64,000 bases of DNA from contig VCAZ01000115.1 of NCBI GenBank assembly GCA_005784505.1, positions 660,306 to 724,305 on the forward strand, given 5' to 3'. The notes beneath the pieces were generated by a model, which made no database searches, was not told the origin of the DNA, and saw only the letters and a program-made list of their open reading frames with translations. Source of the stretch: Bagarius yarrelli (Eukaryota; Chordata; Actinopteri; Siluriformes; Sisoridae). The translations under genes and the position numbers were made by a program. Below are positions 14,429-24,691 of the stretch, one piece after another; position 1 is the stretch's first letter; the number at the start of each line of letters is the position of its first letter.

Positions 14429-14538
14429 TTCTCTCTCCTCCTCTTTCTCTCTCTCCCCTCGTCTTTCTCCTCTCTCCCTTCTTTCTCTCTCTCCTTATCT
14501 CTCCTCTCTCTCTCTGAATCCTCTCTCTCTCTCTCCCA

Positions 14539-14633
<95 letters not shown>

Positions 14634-15226
14634 TCTCTCTCTCCCTCTCCTGATCTCTCTCTCTCTCTCCAGGATCTTTCTTCCCTGCACTGAAACCTTC
14701 CGACATGGTGTTTAAAGTCATCTTCTGGCTGGGTTACTTTAACAGTTGCATCAACCCGGTCATCTACCCCTGCTCTAGTAAAGAATTCCAGCGCGCCTTC
14801 ACTCGTCTGCTTCGCTGCCAGTGCCATCGCAGACATCGCAGCCTTCGCCGCTTCTACGGCCAGAGATGGCACACAGCTCTCCGGGGCCCGACCAGCGCCT
14901 CGCCGGGGGACTACAAGCCCGGTTTCTCCTTCCAGGATACTTGCAGCAGCTCGATTATCTCATATCAGAGCAAAACCCGCAGCCTGAAACTGAAAAGCTG
15001 GAGCTTCTTTCCTCCTTTGGAGAAATCTTCCTTTCATCTGAAGGAGAAGATGAACAACTTGTCTAACAAAATCAAGAGCGGCGCAGGGAAGAGTTCAATG
15101 TCACCGTTGGATAGGACCGAGATCGATACGGTGGCCATGGGGATCTATAGCGAGTGCAGCGAGCCGAGCGGGTATCAGCTATACGATCTGACGGAATGTT
15201 ACGGCTTGAAGGAGACGGATATCTAA
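4319..15226 (+). CDS. adra1d: Alpha-1D adrenergic receptor, two coding exons
   Basis: Class A GPCR for noradrenaline and adrenaline at the plasma membrane; the family couples to Gq and raises calcium. CDS is join(4319-5249, 14673-15226), 1485 nt, 494 residues. Visible marks: N-glycosylation sites in a short N-terminus (SNSS, GNAT), TM1 Asn57, TM2 Asp85, TM3 amine-binding Asp119, DRY at 136-138, a Cys112-Cys189 disulfide pair, TM5 serines in SSLFSFYLP (201-209), CWLPFFF at 300-306 and NPVIY at 338-342. A Cys-rich RLLRCQC stretch follows helix 8, and the tail ends KETDI, like the human ADRA1D C-terminus. The N-terminus (about 40 residues before TM1) is much shorter than in mammals. The subtype call rests on the tail and on the convergent smox neighbour. 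Known family fact: ADRA1 genes carry an intron at the end of TM6, exactly where this one lies. Confidence 0.93.
6296..6488 (+). mobile_element. SINE, near full length
   Basis: GTTTGATTCCCAG B-box and diverged tail ACTTTGGATAGATGTATCTG. Confidence 0.75.
7636..7832 (+). mobile_element. SINE, near full length
   Basis: GGTTTGATTCCCAGCTCC, GGGCCCTCAAGTAAGGCCC and GCTCTGGATAAGGACGTCTG are all present. Confidence 0.8.
8225..8345 (+). mobile_element. SINE, degraded
   Basis: Head (GGGTTCAATTCGCAGCACC) and middle are recognisable; the tail has decayed. Confidence 0.55.
8655..8870 (-). mobile_element. Second SINE-like family, inverted copy
   Basis: Begins TTTATTTGTCAAATAAACAT on the plus strand, the reverse of the 3' end seen at 55540, then AAAGTGAAATTCTTTTCTTC. 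Confidence 0.55.
8914..9427 (+). mobile_element. Non-autonomous Tigger/pogo-like element with TA target sites
   Basis: Imperfect terminal inverted repeats: the left end CAGCGGTGTCTTGACTTACC pairs with the right end GTAAGTCAAAGGTACCGCTG. TA dinucleotides flank both (8912-8913, 9428-9429). It is 514 bp with no transposase frame. Confidence 0.7.
9828..10017 (-). mobile_element. SINE, near full length
   Basis: Begins with CAGCATTTGGCAGACGTCC on the plus strand and ends in the tRNA-like head near 10010. Confidence 0.8.
11995..12110 (+). mobile_element. Second SINE-like family, degraded fragment
   Basis: GTTGGGCCCTTGAGCAGGGC and CTTTGCTCCAGAAG survive. Confidence 0.35.
12344..12520 (-). mobile_element. 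SINE, near full length
   Basis: ATTTGGCAGACGTTTTTATC tail and CTCGAACCCTGATCTT head. Confidence 0.8.
12722..12902 (-). mobile_element. SINE, near full length
   Basis: Second inverted copy only 200 bp from the previous one, with a better preserved middle (GGGGGTTAAGGGCCTTGCCC). Confidence 0.8.
13384..13410. repeat. (TG)n microsatellite
   Basis: A run of 13 TG dinucleotides in adra1d intron 1. Confidence 0.95.
14131..14670 (+). repeat. (CT)n microsatellite block abutting the adra1d acceptor
   Basis: About 540 bp of almost pure CT repeat with scattered A, G and CC interruptions, ending at the AG of exon 2. It serves as the polypyrimidine tract. Long Ser-Leu or Arg-Glu frames across it are repeat artefacts. 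Confidence 0.95.
14673..15226 (+). CDS. adra1d: adra1d coding exon 2 (TM7 and C-tail)
   Basis: Starts after an AG acceptor at 14671-14672 and completes the split Gly codon, giving GSFFPALKPSDMVFKV into TM7. It carries FWLGYFNSCINPVIY, the palmitoylation-type cysteines of the membrane-proximal tail, a Ser/Lys-rich tail and the terminal ETDI before TAA at 15224-15226. The acceptor is preceded by hundreds of bases of CT repeat. Confidence 0.93.
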
Positions 15227-15985
15227 ACAAGCTGTGATCAATAATCTGTGGCCTGATAACAAGTTTCTAACAGATGAACATGAAACTGGCAGCTTGACAA
15301 AAGCACAACATGAGAGTTTTATATTCACGGTGGTCATTTTGGCATTTGACTTTTCAAAGTGACTCCAGGAGGTGCGAATGTTTGTTGTTCTTTAAAAGTA
15401 AAACTACTGCTTTATTCCAGACAAAATTACATCAGGTGGCATGTAAACAGACGGTGCAGGCTGGAAATCCATGTGGCCTTCAAATCCAATCCTTTAAAGT
15501 CACCTATAACTTTGTCTATTTCAATATAAAAGTCATCAATTTCACCATCAAATATGTTTAAAGGAAATATTCTTCCTTTGTCAACCCAAAAATAATAAAA
15601 TTACTATTTTATCTGGAATCCTGAGATCTTGAGATTATATAATTGTTCCAGTGCCGTGCTGTTATAAAGAAATGATTAAATGACAGAGCAATAGAATGAT
15701 ATATGGTTCTTTTCTAGGTGTTTTATGCCAGCGAATACAATTAATTGCTCATTTAAAAGCAAATATTTTATTTGTTTTTCGTTACAATTAATCTTATACA
15801 TCATTCATGACTCCAGCATCTCTTTTTTCCTTCTCTATAAGTCAAAATGTTTTGAAACCACCATCGCTGGAGATCCTTCCAGAAACATATCCGTAGTCAC
15901 TTCCATCCAACGGCTGCAGGAAACATTGGAATTTACACTAAATTTACTACTTTATTTCCGTTTGGTTTTGGATGATACGAATAAA
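15227..15985 (+). other. adra1d 3' UTR (candidate)
   Basis: AT-rich sequence follows the stop. AATAAA signals lie at 15594-15599 and 15980-15985, so the message may end near 15.6 or 16.0 kb. Which one is used cannot be read from the sequence. Confidence 0.45.
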
Positions 15986-16274
15986 AAACGATTTTGATTT
16001 ATTGCTCTATAAAATCAGCGATGATCGACGAAATCTCCATGAAGCTATAGGATCTCAGGGGACTGCGATTAGACAAGATTAGCCGATGGCAACTATTCTG
16101 GTATAGATTTAAATAAAATATTCAGCGATTCAAATATTAATTCATTGTTAAAAATAAATATGCTAATTTTTAGTATTTTTCATTGCTTGTTTTGACCTTT
16201 TACAGTTAAAAAACTGCTGAATTAACGCAGTTTAAGTAACGCAGTAATTTGGAGATTTTAGCTCAAAATTCGCA

Positions 16275-16480
16275 TCATGACAGCGGAACCTCGCCATACG
16301 AATGCCCTAATTCACAAATTTTTAGCTTAAGAATGGATTTTTTGCAGAAAGTTCACACCCGCATATGAAGCATTTTCTGCACACAAACAAACAGAACCGA
16401 TCCAAACACCGGGCTAAATTGCGCGAATGTCTAGGAGGCAATTAAAACTTGTTTGTGCCAATGGAATGCTACTTAAAGCA
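16275..16480 (+). mobile_element. Degraded Tigger-like end
   Basis: GCGGAACCTCGCCATACGAA and AATTCACAAATTTTTAGCTT resemble Tigger-type termini; the other end was not found. Confidence 0.35.
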
Positions 16481-17934
16481 AGTTTGCGAAAGTTGTTCCG
16501 GATCCGTGGTCCTTCAGCATGCTTTCATACGCTACGTGATTTTTCATGCGTTATTTCGTTGACAGATTTGGTCTTTTCCTTTTATATATTACTTAAAGTG
16601 TTTTAATTGCCTTGTTTCCAAAATACAATTATAGCGTTGGAAATTGGTAACATTGGTCATATCAGTGGACGACTGGAACGGATTAACTGAATTTACAAGA
16701 TTTTTCTGGGAAAATCCGGATCGCAATACACATTTTGGTCTTATTTTCACAGATAAAATTAAAGTTATTAACCAAGAACTTAGTTTGAACTTGTTTCTTA
16801 AAGTTTTGGGTGACTTTAAAAGACAGTTGCTATCCTAACACCACTGAAGAGCTGGTCTTTAAAACCAGATCCTGGATCTATCCTAAGCGAGAACTGTGAG
16901 ACGTCTGAGGAAACGGGGAACCCTGTGGTACCGCTTGTTATTTCTGACTTGCCATGACATACTGTGGTGTTTACAAATGTAGATTATTATTTAAAACAGA
17001 ACACAAGGCACTGCTTCTACACACAGATTTTTAAATCTGGTTTTAAAAGGGAAGTTTTACCTTTAGCTTAGCAACAATGACATCACAAGACTGTATTGTT
17101 TTTTCCTTCCTGCTTTGAATTCATTTGTATTTGCAGATGTGAAGTTCGTCCATGTCTGATGTTACACTCAAAATAAATCTGAGAGAAAATAAAATTTGCC
17201 TATTTGCCGTTTTACCCATTTTTGTTACAGTGAGTTTAGTCCTGGTCTGGGATCAGGAGCCAATGCACTACACCAAGCGATGACACGTGCAGGGATACTG
17301 CGAGCAATTTTGGGCATTGTGAAAGAAAATTGTATTATGACTCCCCACCACACCAAACATACTATTACAATACTGATAGTACTGTTACTACTTAAAATAC
17401 AGATCTCTGGGGGCAACCAAAGTGTGTGTGTGCCCTTAGAATCGTCCTAACCCCCCGTTAGTGGCGGCCGTGGACATGTACCGTAGCAGACATTCGCTGA
17501 GCATAAAAATGACCTGATGCAATCGAAGCCCAAGCGTCTGTCGGTTTATTTCATCTGAAGTGGCTGTCGTTCAGCTCTCGAGTGAAGTGTTACCTAAAAA
17601 AGTCCCCGCAAGAAACTCGGGAACAAACGTCTCATGTTTAAGGCATCAACACACGTGTTCATTATGATACATGTGAGATGCTGTGGTGACGGAGACTGAA
17701 CTCGGATCAGTTCCCTGTTCCCTGAAACCCACTGAGATGTCATCACCTTATGTTCTACCAAACAGAATTCTGCGAATTAGCTTGAGCTAGGAGGAAAGGA
17801 ATGGCACACCCGATGGTGCAAATCATCATGAAGACTTCCTGTTGTGGACGACATGACCTGCGGTAACAGTAAGGACGAAGGATGGGGTGGGGGACAACAT
17901 CGCAATTTAATAGCTGCAAAAATGTACAAAAACT

Positions 17935-18895
17935 AGATATTTCTCTCTCTCATCTTTTTTCATCATTATTCTTCCCATCTTTTCAACTCAATCCATTTCT
18001 CTCGTTTTGCTTTTCCTTCCATCTCTTTGTCTCCCCCTTCATTGCTGTCTCTCGTTCTCTTACACTTGATTACGCCTCTCTCTCATTCTTATTTCTCATT
18101 CTCCCCTTTTCAATCACTCCCTCTGTCTTCCTCCACCCCTTTTCATTTCTGTCCATGTTTCCCTCTCCTCTCATCTACTATTTTTATCTGTCTGTTATTA
18201 TATCTTTTTTTTTATCCTTTAATCTTTTCTCTCATTTACTTTCTCTTTCTTTATTCTCCTCCTATATCTTTCCTTTTATCTCTCTCACTCGCCACTAGTT
18301 TATCCCTTTTATCCTATTATACCTCCTATTAACACCTTTTTCTTTATTCCTTTCTATCTCTCACTACCTATGACTTTCTGTCTTTCTATCTATCTCTCCT
18401 TTCAGCTCTCTGTGCCTCTATCTTTCTCTACCTCTTTTGTCTTTTTCCCTAAATCCCTTTAATGTTCTCCGTATCCTTTTCTCTTCTCTCTCTTACTCTT
18501 TCTCTCTTCTCTTCCACTGTTTTATTCATCTGTTATTATACCTCTCTTTTTATGTTTTATATTTTTCCTCTATCTATCTATTTCTCTTTTACTGTCTCTC
18601 TTCTTCCCATATTTGTTTCTCTCTATTTCGCTTTCTCTATATTTCTCCTTCACCTCTCTCGCTCTCCATCCAGCGCTTTCCCAGTTTCTCTCTATATCTC
18701 TTTCTATCACTCTCTTATCTTCCAGCTTCTTTTAACTACCTCTCTATTTTTTCATTCCTTTTTCCCCTCTTTTCCTTTTTTGTCTCCCTGCATGCCTTTT
18801 GTTTTCTTGTAACATTTCTCTTTTCCTCTCTTATTTTTTTCCTTCTTTTTTCTTCTTTGTCTCTTTCATCTTTTTCTTTACCCTCTTAATGCATT
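17935..18895 (+). repeat. Pyrimidine-rich low-complexity tract
   Basis: Nearly a kilobase dominated by TCTCTTTC-type words on the plus strand. Its open frames are compositional and not genes. Confidence 0.85.
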
Positions 18896-18964
18896 TCTCT
18901 GCCCCATAAATAGACTGATGGAGAGCAAGAGGGATGAAAGGAGAAAAAAAGGGTACGAAGGGTA

Positions 18965-19375
18965 GGAAAATAAAGAGAGAAATGGATTTAAAGGGAAAAA
19001 ATTTTGAAAGAGGGAGAGAAAGAGATAGAAGGGGAACATAAAATAAAGAGAGAAATGGATTTAAAGGGAAAAAATTTTGAAAGAGGGAGAGAAAGAGATA
19101 GAAGCAAAATAAATAAAGAGGGAAATGGATTAAAGGGAAAAAATTTTGAAAGAGGGAGAGAAAGAGATAGAAGCAAAATAAATAAAGAGGGAAATGGATT
19201 AAAAGGGGAAAGATTGTGAAAGCGGGAGAGAAAGAGATAGAAGGAAAATAAATAAAGAGGGAAATGGATTTTAAAAGGGGAAAGATTGTGAAAAGGGAGA
19301 GAAGAGATAGAAGGAAAATAAAATAAAGAGGGAAATGGAGTGAAAGGGGAGATTGTGAAAGAGATTTCACAAACT
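18965..19375 (+). repeat. Purine-rich tandem repeat, approximately 70-bp unit
   Basis: About six units, each with AAATAAAGAG, GAAATGGATT, AAAATTTTGAAAGAGGGAG and AAGAGATAGAAG. Strand bias is opposite to both flanking tracts. Confidence 0.85.
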
Positions 19376-19655
19376 TTCCCCTTTCAATCCATTTCTCTCT
19401 TCATTTATTTACCTTTTATCTCTTTCTGTCCCCTTCATCGCTCTTTTTTCTCCTTTCATCCCCTTTGCTCTCCATCAGTCTCTTTATCCTTCTTTCCTCA
19501 ATTTCCCATGCCCCATAATTTTCTCCATTCATATCTTTCTCCTTTTAGTTTTCTTTGTCTCTCCATTTTCTCCTTCTTTTTTCTTTATCCATCTATCCAT
19601 CCTTCTTCCATCTCTCAGTATTTTTATTCCTCCCTCTTTATCCCTCTCTCTCCAT
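19376..19655 (+). repeat. Second pyrimidine-rich tract
   Basis: Returns to CT-rich composition after the purine block. Its first bases (CTTTCCCCTTTCAATCC) are the reverse complement of the neighbouring repeat unit. Confidence 0.8.
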
Positions 19656-20149
19656 AAAGACTCCCTGGTGCCAGTCCTCTGTCCACTACATAAACCTCCA
19701 GACTAATTATATAACGCAAACGCCACCATATCCCACTGTTCTATTTTTGCCCCACTTTTTTTCCTGAGCATTTTTGCGAGCCTGCGTAAGAACCTGACAG
19801 GATGTTATTTATAATCGAGCAATAACAACAGATGGATGTGTGTGTGTGTGATGATTAAATCGCCAGAAAATTTAAATAATAATCCTGAAATGAGCTGAAA
19901 TAAACAGGTATTTATTTAATTATTTTTATTTATTTACAGAATAAATATATAGATATTAGTTAGACATGATGTCAGCATCCTACATAATGTGCTCGGGGTG
20001 CCGTGTATCGAAACTGATAAATAATTAATATGTAAGAAATTTAAAATTGTGCAATTCAATATAATCAATTAAAGAAAAAAACAGTGTAAAAGATGTTAAC
20101 ATCCTTTTAAACAATTTTAATTGATTGAAATGTTTACTAATAAATTGAA

Positions 20150-20285
20150 CTGGCCGGCGCCGTGGTGTAGTGTGTTAAGGCGAGATTCTGCCCGGTTCCT
20201 TTCCCGTCCTACCCACTCTATTTTCTCTATTTCATCCTTTTGTCCTATCAATAAAGGCAAAAATGCCCAAAAATATATTTTAAAA
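20150..20285 (+). mobile_element. Short dispersed repeat with A-rich tail
   Basis: GGCGCCGTGGTGTAGTGTGT head (tRNA-like), TATCAATAAAGGCAAAAATG, then an A/T-rich tail. The head suggests a SINE of a third family. Confidence 0.5.
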
Positions 20286-20299
20286 AAATAAACCAAATG

Positions 20300-20603
20300 T
20301 AAAAACCGGTATAAAAGCTCACTTTATTTTAACCAGCTAGTCAGTTGGCTGGTTGAGTTTTGTTCAACTTGCTTGATTTTTTCCCAGGGCACCAATCTCT
20401 AGTAAATTAATCCATTGTCTTTTTAAGTGCATTGAATACACAACATCAGCATGCCCCTTTCTGTGAGACCACTCTACGCTGGTCCAGCACTGGTTGTAGA
20501 GCTTTAGTCCAGTGGTGAGGTACTGAGGAGCAGGGTATTTAACCTTTCCCTGTAAAAACAGCTACTAAATAAAACTAAAGAGTTGCAGGTTGAACCATGT
20601 GTT
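20300..20603 (-). other. 3' UTR of the 5-HT4-like receptor (candidate)
   Basis: On the minus strand an AATAAA hexamer sits at 20323-20328, about 280 bp after the stop codon. It is a plausible poly(A) signal. Confidence 0.35.
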
Positions 20604-21677
20604 CTATTGTTTTTCTGTGCGATCAGTTGTATCCTTCTTCGAGTGAGAGAGGTCCATGCTCTGGGCTGATCCAGGTAGACATATCCTACAGCCCATGATC
20701 ATCAAGAAAGCCTGACGAAAGGACCTGTTGAAGAAACCGTAAAGGAACGGATTTAGAGAGGAGTTCACATACCCCAACCAGAGGAAGACATCCCAGATTA
20801 CGCTAGTTGTTCTGTACTCGATAAAAGGATCTACAATGTTTACGGTAAAAAAGGGCAACCAGAAAAGAAGAAAAACCCCCATGATGATCCCAAGGGTTTT
20901 GGCCGCCTTCCTTTCCCTCCTCAGGTAGTTGCGTTGCTTCTGCTTTTTGCTTGAGTTCTTGCCTGGACCAGTTGCCATCTGAGCTTCTAAAGCACTTATC
21001 TGCATAGCTTGCCGCTTGGCTGCTTTGTAAATCTTCCAGTAAGCAACCAGCATCGTGGCCATTGGAAGGTAAAACGCCACCAATGAAGCTATAATAGCGT
21101 AGACACGGTTTACGAGAAGAATGCATACATTTTCAGGCAAGGGTACATCCACACCAAGCGTGTGTAGCCCAAGCAGGATGGGCCCAAAGGATATGAGTAG
21201 CGGAACTGCCCAGCATGTGACAATCAGCAGAGCCACACGACTCCGGGACATCTTGAAGGAATAGACTAGTGGGTTACAAACAGCATAGTACCGGTCAAAC
21301 GCAATGCAGCTCAAGTGGAAGATTGATGCCGTGCAGAGCATAACATCCAGACTTGAATGCAGCTGACAGAACATTTTCCCAAAGTTCCAACAACCGTCAA
21401 CAGTTCGCACCATGCTGTAGGGCATGACCACCAAGCCCACCAGGAAGTCAGCGACTGCCAGAGACATCACAAAGGAGTTGGTGTGTGAGTGAAGCTGTTT
21501 GAAATAAGCAATAGCCAGCACCACAAGAAAGTTTCCAACCACCGTACAGAAAATTCCAACCATTATGAAGCTGTACAGAGCAACTCGAAGGCTGGGGCTC
21601 CTCGCCTTAGCGCAAGTTTCCGAATCACCAGTAAATGACTCATTATCACCATCCATCCATTCTGAAATGTTTGCCAT
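20604..21677 (-). CDS. Aminergic class A GPCR, 5-HT4/TAAR-like, single coding exon
   Basis: A 357-residue seven-helix receptor, predicted at the plasma membrane with a biogenic amine ligand. Marks: N-glycosylation sites at Asn3 and Asn12, TM2 Asp77, TM3 amine-anchoring Asp111, DRY 128-130, a Cys104-Cys185 disulfide, FWLPFF at 272-277 (Phe where CWxP is usual) and NPFLY 309-313. The TM6-TM7 run VNIVDPFIEY...FLWLGYVNSSLNPFLY closely matches 5-HT4 receptors, as do Ser198 and Ala201 in TM5 before the FYLP motif. Unlike vertebrate htr4, the coding part is unbroken by introns. On the minus strand a strong 3' splice site (TTTTCTTCTCTGATTTAG) ends at 21693, just before the ATG, so a separate 5' UTR exon is likely. 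The ligand is not certain; serotonin or a trace amine are both possible. It lies between the convergent adra1d and smox. Confidence 0.88.
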   Translation of the reverse strand: MANISEWMDGDNESFTGDSETCAKARSPSLRVALYSFIMVGIFCTVVGNFLVVLAIAYFKQLHSHTNSFVMSLAVADFLVGLVVMPYSMVRTVDGCWNFGKMFCQLHSSLDVMLCTASIFHLSCIAFDRYYAVCNPLVYSFKMSRSRVALLIVTCWAVPLLISFGPILLGLHTLGVDVPLPENVCILLVNRVYAIIASLVAFYLPMATMLVAYWKIYKAAKRQAMQISALEAQMATGPGKNSSKKQKQRNYLRRERKAAKTLGIIMGVFLLFWLPFFTVNIVDPFIEYRTTSVIWDVFLWLGYVNSSLNPFLYGFFNRSFRQAFLMIMGCRICLPGSAQSMDLSHSKKDTTDRTEKQ

Positions 21678-21759
21678 GGCTTTAAGTGTGATCTAAATCA
21701 GAGAAGAAAACAAGTAGTGAGTTAGCATCGTTTGTAAAAATACAGACCTCATTTGCTAT

Positions 21760-22560
21760 TTGGTAAATTTCCTCCTTCGACTAGGCTCGACTGTATTTTC
21801 TTCATTTTAGGCTGTTACACTCCTGAGTTATTTATTTATTTGCTACTAATCTTGGCAATAATCTCGTCAGTGAAAGAGAGCAGACATTCGAAAGTTTACA
21901 CAGGGTGACACAAGACTCCAAAAAATGAAGAATCTGTGCAGTATCTGAGTATTACAGGCTCAAAACAACCAAACAAATGTCAGTCAGCCACGCTGGCATT
22001 CTTGCAGTGCAATGCCTTTCAATCTGGTGGCGTGCCAAAACCAACCACTCTTAATTTAACCTGATTCAAGGACTGAATGGAGGTCCTGAAAACAGCACAA
22101 GTGAAACCATCTGGATCATTCCAAAAGAGGGAACGATTAACATGTGTAACGTTATCGCCGACTCCACTTTTCTATTTCGTTCCAACAAACGAGTGATAAC
22201 AAAATGTTAACCAAATGACATCATCAGCAAAAACAAGCAATTTTAATGTTCGGGACCGCATGAACAAAGTTGCCAGATTTTAGATCAAATGCATATCAAT
22301 ATACAAATGGTGAATTTATTAGTAATTATGTTACAAACCAGAGTTAATGAAAAAAATATTTATTCATTGGGTTTTTTTTATGCTACTGAGCTGAGCTCTT
22401 GGTAACATGAATCTCTGCTTAAAAAAAACTGCTTAAAAAAACACCTTCCAGGTACCAGGTGCTACCACTGCAGTCCATATGCCACCAGGACGATCTGGTC
22501 AAGTTTATTTTGCAACAGAGGAATTTCCCAGATTTTCCCACATTTATCTATAAGCCCTTT
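21760..22560. other. Upstream flank of the 5-HT4-like receptor
   Basis: No clear promoter or first exon was identified. A candidate 5' UTR exon should lie here or further upstream on the minus strand. Confidence 0.4.
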
Positions 22561-22582
22561 ATGTGACATTAGAAGTAAATAG

Positions 22583-22772
22583 ACGGTAGCTCATGGTTCG
22601 GGTGTTGGATTAACAACCCAAAGATCCTGGGTTCGATTCCCAGCTCCACAAAGCTACCACTGCTGGGACCCTGAGCAAGGCCCTCAACCCTGAATTACTC
22701 ACTGGTATAAATTAGGTAAATATAAGTCGCTCTGGATAAGGATGTCTGCCAAATTCTGTAAATGTAAATATA
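22583..22772 (+). mobile_element. SINE, near full length
   Basis: Best preserved head: GGGTTCGATTCCCAGCTCC; tail GTCGCTCTGGATAAGGATG. Confidence 0.85.
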
Positions 22773-23047
22773 TCCAGTCAAAAGTGATTCTTTTATCTAG
22801 TATGGCCATCTTGCTTGTTTTTCCAGTTAACCAAAACAGCTTAAAATTCACAGCATGTCAAGGATAAAATCCTAACTCAGCATCGATTCATTAATTAATT
22901 AATAATGAATTAACAAAATGTATAATTAAAAAAAGGATTAAGTCGATTCCAAGTTACATCATGACTTTAATGTTGGTTGACTTCTTGATTGGACGGTGAC
23001 AGTGTTAATAGGTTTTGTGCATTGGAATGGAAAATTGGGTAATTGGT

Positions 23048-23145
23048 TCAAGCCCGGCCTGAAGGCAACTTGGTGGTTCTGAGAATTAAACCCATACCTT
23101 ACTAATCAGTCGAACACCACCACTACTAAGCTACCACATCCCCTT
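23048..23145 (-). mobile_element. SINE head fragment
   Basis: AACTTGGTGGTTCTGAGAA to AAGCTACCACATCCCC only. Confidence 0.55.
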
Positions 23146-23544
23146 GATAAAAATGTGTGTAAAACACAAAATCTTTACGTATTACATCTAAAGAAAGTGT
23201 TTAAAATTCGTCTTGGTAGACTGACTGGCTCTCATCCCTAAAGCTTTCAGCCAGTATAGAAGAACCATCACCTGCTTCTAATGACTGCTTCATGTTAATT
23301 TCTGTCAATTCAAGTGTTCAGGGAATTTCGACAAATCCGAAAGGTACGTTGGCTTTCCGGCCCGTGACGGAAAAAAGTGTAAACAACATCTGGGAGGGAA
23401 CTACGTGAGAGAGCCGGGTGGGAAAAGGAGAGGCATGAAACTGGTTTTGGTTCATTAGGAACTGAAATTTAATGGCCACCGCTGGGAGGAGTAACAGTGT
23501 GCTACTTTAATTATTACACAAAATTATTACGGCTCGAGGCTCAC

Positions 23545-23910
23545 TCGATAGCTAGTCAGACATGCTGTACATTATACTCAATAAAACCAGTTTATTCCAG
23601 TACATCCTATTGTATTGTTTTTATAAAATATTCGTTATTTATAAGTTTATTTTTCTTATTTAAAAACATCTAACAAAAAAAAACCATTTTTTTTAAAGAA
23701 CAATAGAAAATGTTTGAATTTAACTCTATTTTATAAGAAAAACGAGTTATTTCGTACAGATAAAAACGTGTTTGTATACTGCTGTCTTTACCAAATTTTG
23801 AATAGGTGGGCAAGACAGATGTTTGGATGGGCTCAGCCCACCCCTGCCTATGCCTAGAACCGGCCCTGATTGTAACTACGAAAAAATCGTAAGTCGATAC
23901 ACTGTACGTG
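23545..23910 (-). mobile_element. Truncated relative of the 8914 element
   Basis: In reverse orientation it shares GATAGCTAGTCAGACATG, ATGTACTGGAATAAACTGG and the GACTTACGA terminus with the 8914 copy. It is interrupted near 23800-23870 by another repeat (GGCCGGTTCTAGGCATAGGC in reverse). Confidence 0.6.
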
Positions 23911-24009
23911 GAGCGGTATGTCTGTTTGTTGAAGATTTTTGCTTTACAAATAAAAGAAGCATAAAAAACCACATACTGATCTAGATTTGATCTCGATCAT
24001 CCTGCCTTT

Positions 24010-24190
24010 AGATCAGTGTGTCAAACACAGTTTCTAGAGGGCCAAAGCCATCCAGAGTTTCAACCTTATTCCAAACCACACCATGGATTTTTTAAACGAG
24101 CCTGAAAGACATGATTAGCTGGATCAGGTGCAGTTCATTAGGGTTGAAGCGAAACTCTGCAGGGCGGCGGCCCTCCAGGAACTGAGTTTA
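24010..24190. mobile_element. Palindromic MITE copy, diverged
   Basis: Left AGTGTGTCAAACACAG, right GGCGGCCCTCCAGGAACTGA; the body matches the 60903 copy. Confidence 0.5.
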
Positions 24191-24378
24191 GATAAGAACC
24201 TTAAAGTAAATAAGAGCATAAATTAAAGCATTGCCGAGCTGTGATTTGTATTTCTGATGATTCATTTTAATTAATTATTGGGTTGTAAATAATGGGGTGA
24301 ATAAATGTCATTTCCTGATCTGGTTTTAACCCTTAAGTTGTCTTTCTGTCATTTATGCGAATATTGTCTTCCTGACTT

Positions 24379-24575
24379 ACATTTACAGCGTTTGGCGGAC
24401 ATCCTTATCCAAAGCGACTTAAAAGAGATTTATCTCTTTTTTTATACAGCTGAGCAATTGGGGGTTAAGATCCTTGCTCAGGGGCCCACAGTGGTGGTTT
24501 GATGATGCGGGGAGGCAAACCCCGGTCTGTCTGGTCAGTCCAACGCTTTAACCACTAAGCCACCACTTCTCCTGA
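24379..24575 (-). mobile_element. SINE, near full length
   Basis: CAGCGTTTGGCGGACATCC tail; a short AAGAGATTTATCTCTTTTT palindrome has arisen in the middle. Confidence 0.8.
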
Positions 24576-24665
24576 TTTAACTGTTTATGAAGCACGAAAT
24601 GAAAAACTAATCACCTGATTCGCATTACATGCTGTTTATTACAAGCATAATAAAAAATTAACCTG

Positions 24666-24691
24666 AGTGTGTGTGTGTGTGTGTGTGTGTT
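24666..24691. repeat. (TG)n microsatellite
   Basis: About 12 TG repeats. Confidence 0.9.

Larger units (their letters stand above)
5250..14672 (+). other. adra1d intron 1
   Basis: The 9.4 kb intron has GT/AG borders. It contains several SINE copies, a 514-bp Tigger-like element at 8914-9427, an AT-rich stretch at about 10680-11520, a GT microsatellite at about 13384 and a terminal CT repeat. No exon-like open frame with good splice sites was recognised inside it. Confidence 0.85.

Noticed and set aside
14032..14872. Long Arg-Glu-rich and Ser-Leu-rich open frames on both strands
   Set aside because: They are translations of the CT/GA microsatellite and share no real protein features.
17882..19767. 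Phe/Ser/Leu-rich open frames resembling membrane proteins
   Set aside because: Produced by pyrimidine-rich low-complexity DNA; no consistent frame or splice structure.
22583..22660. tRNA gene-like head with a B-box
   Set aside because: It is the head of a SINE: no cloverleaf could be supported and the same head recurs in many copies.
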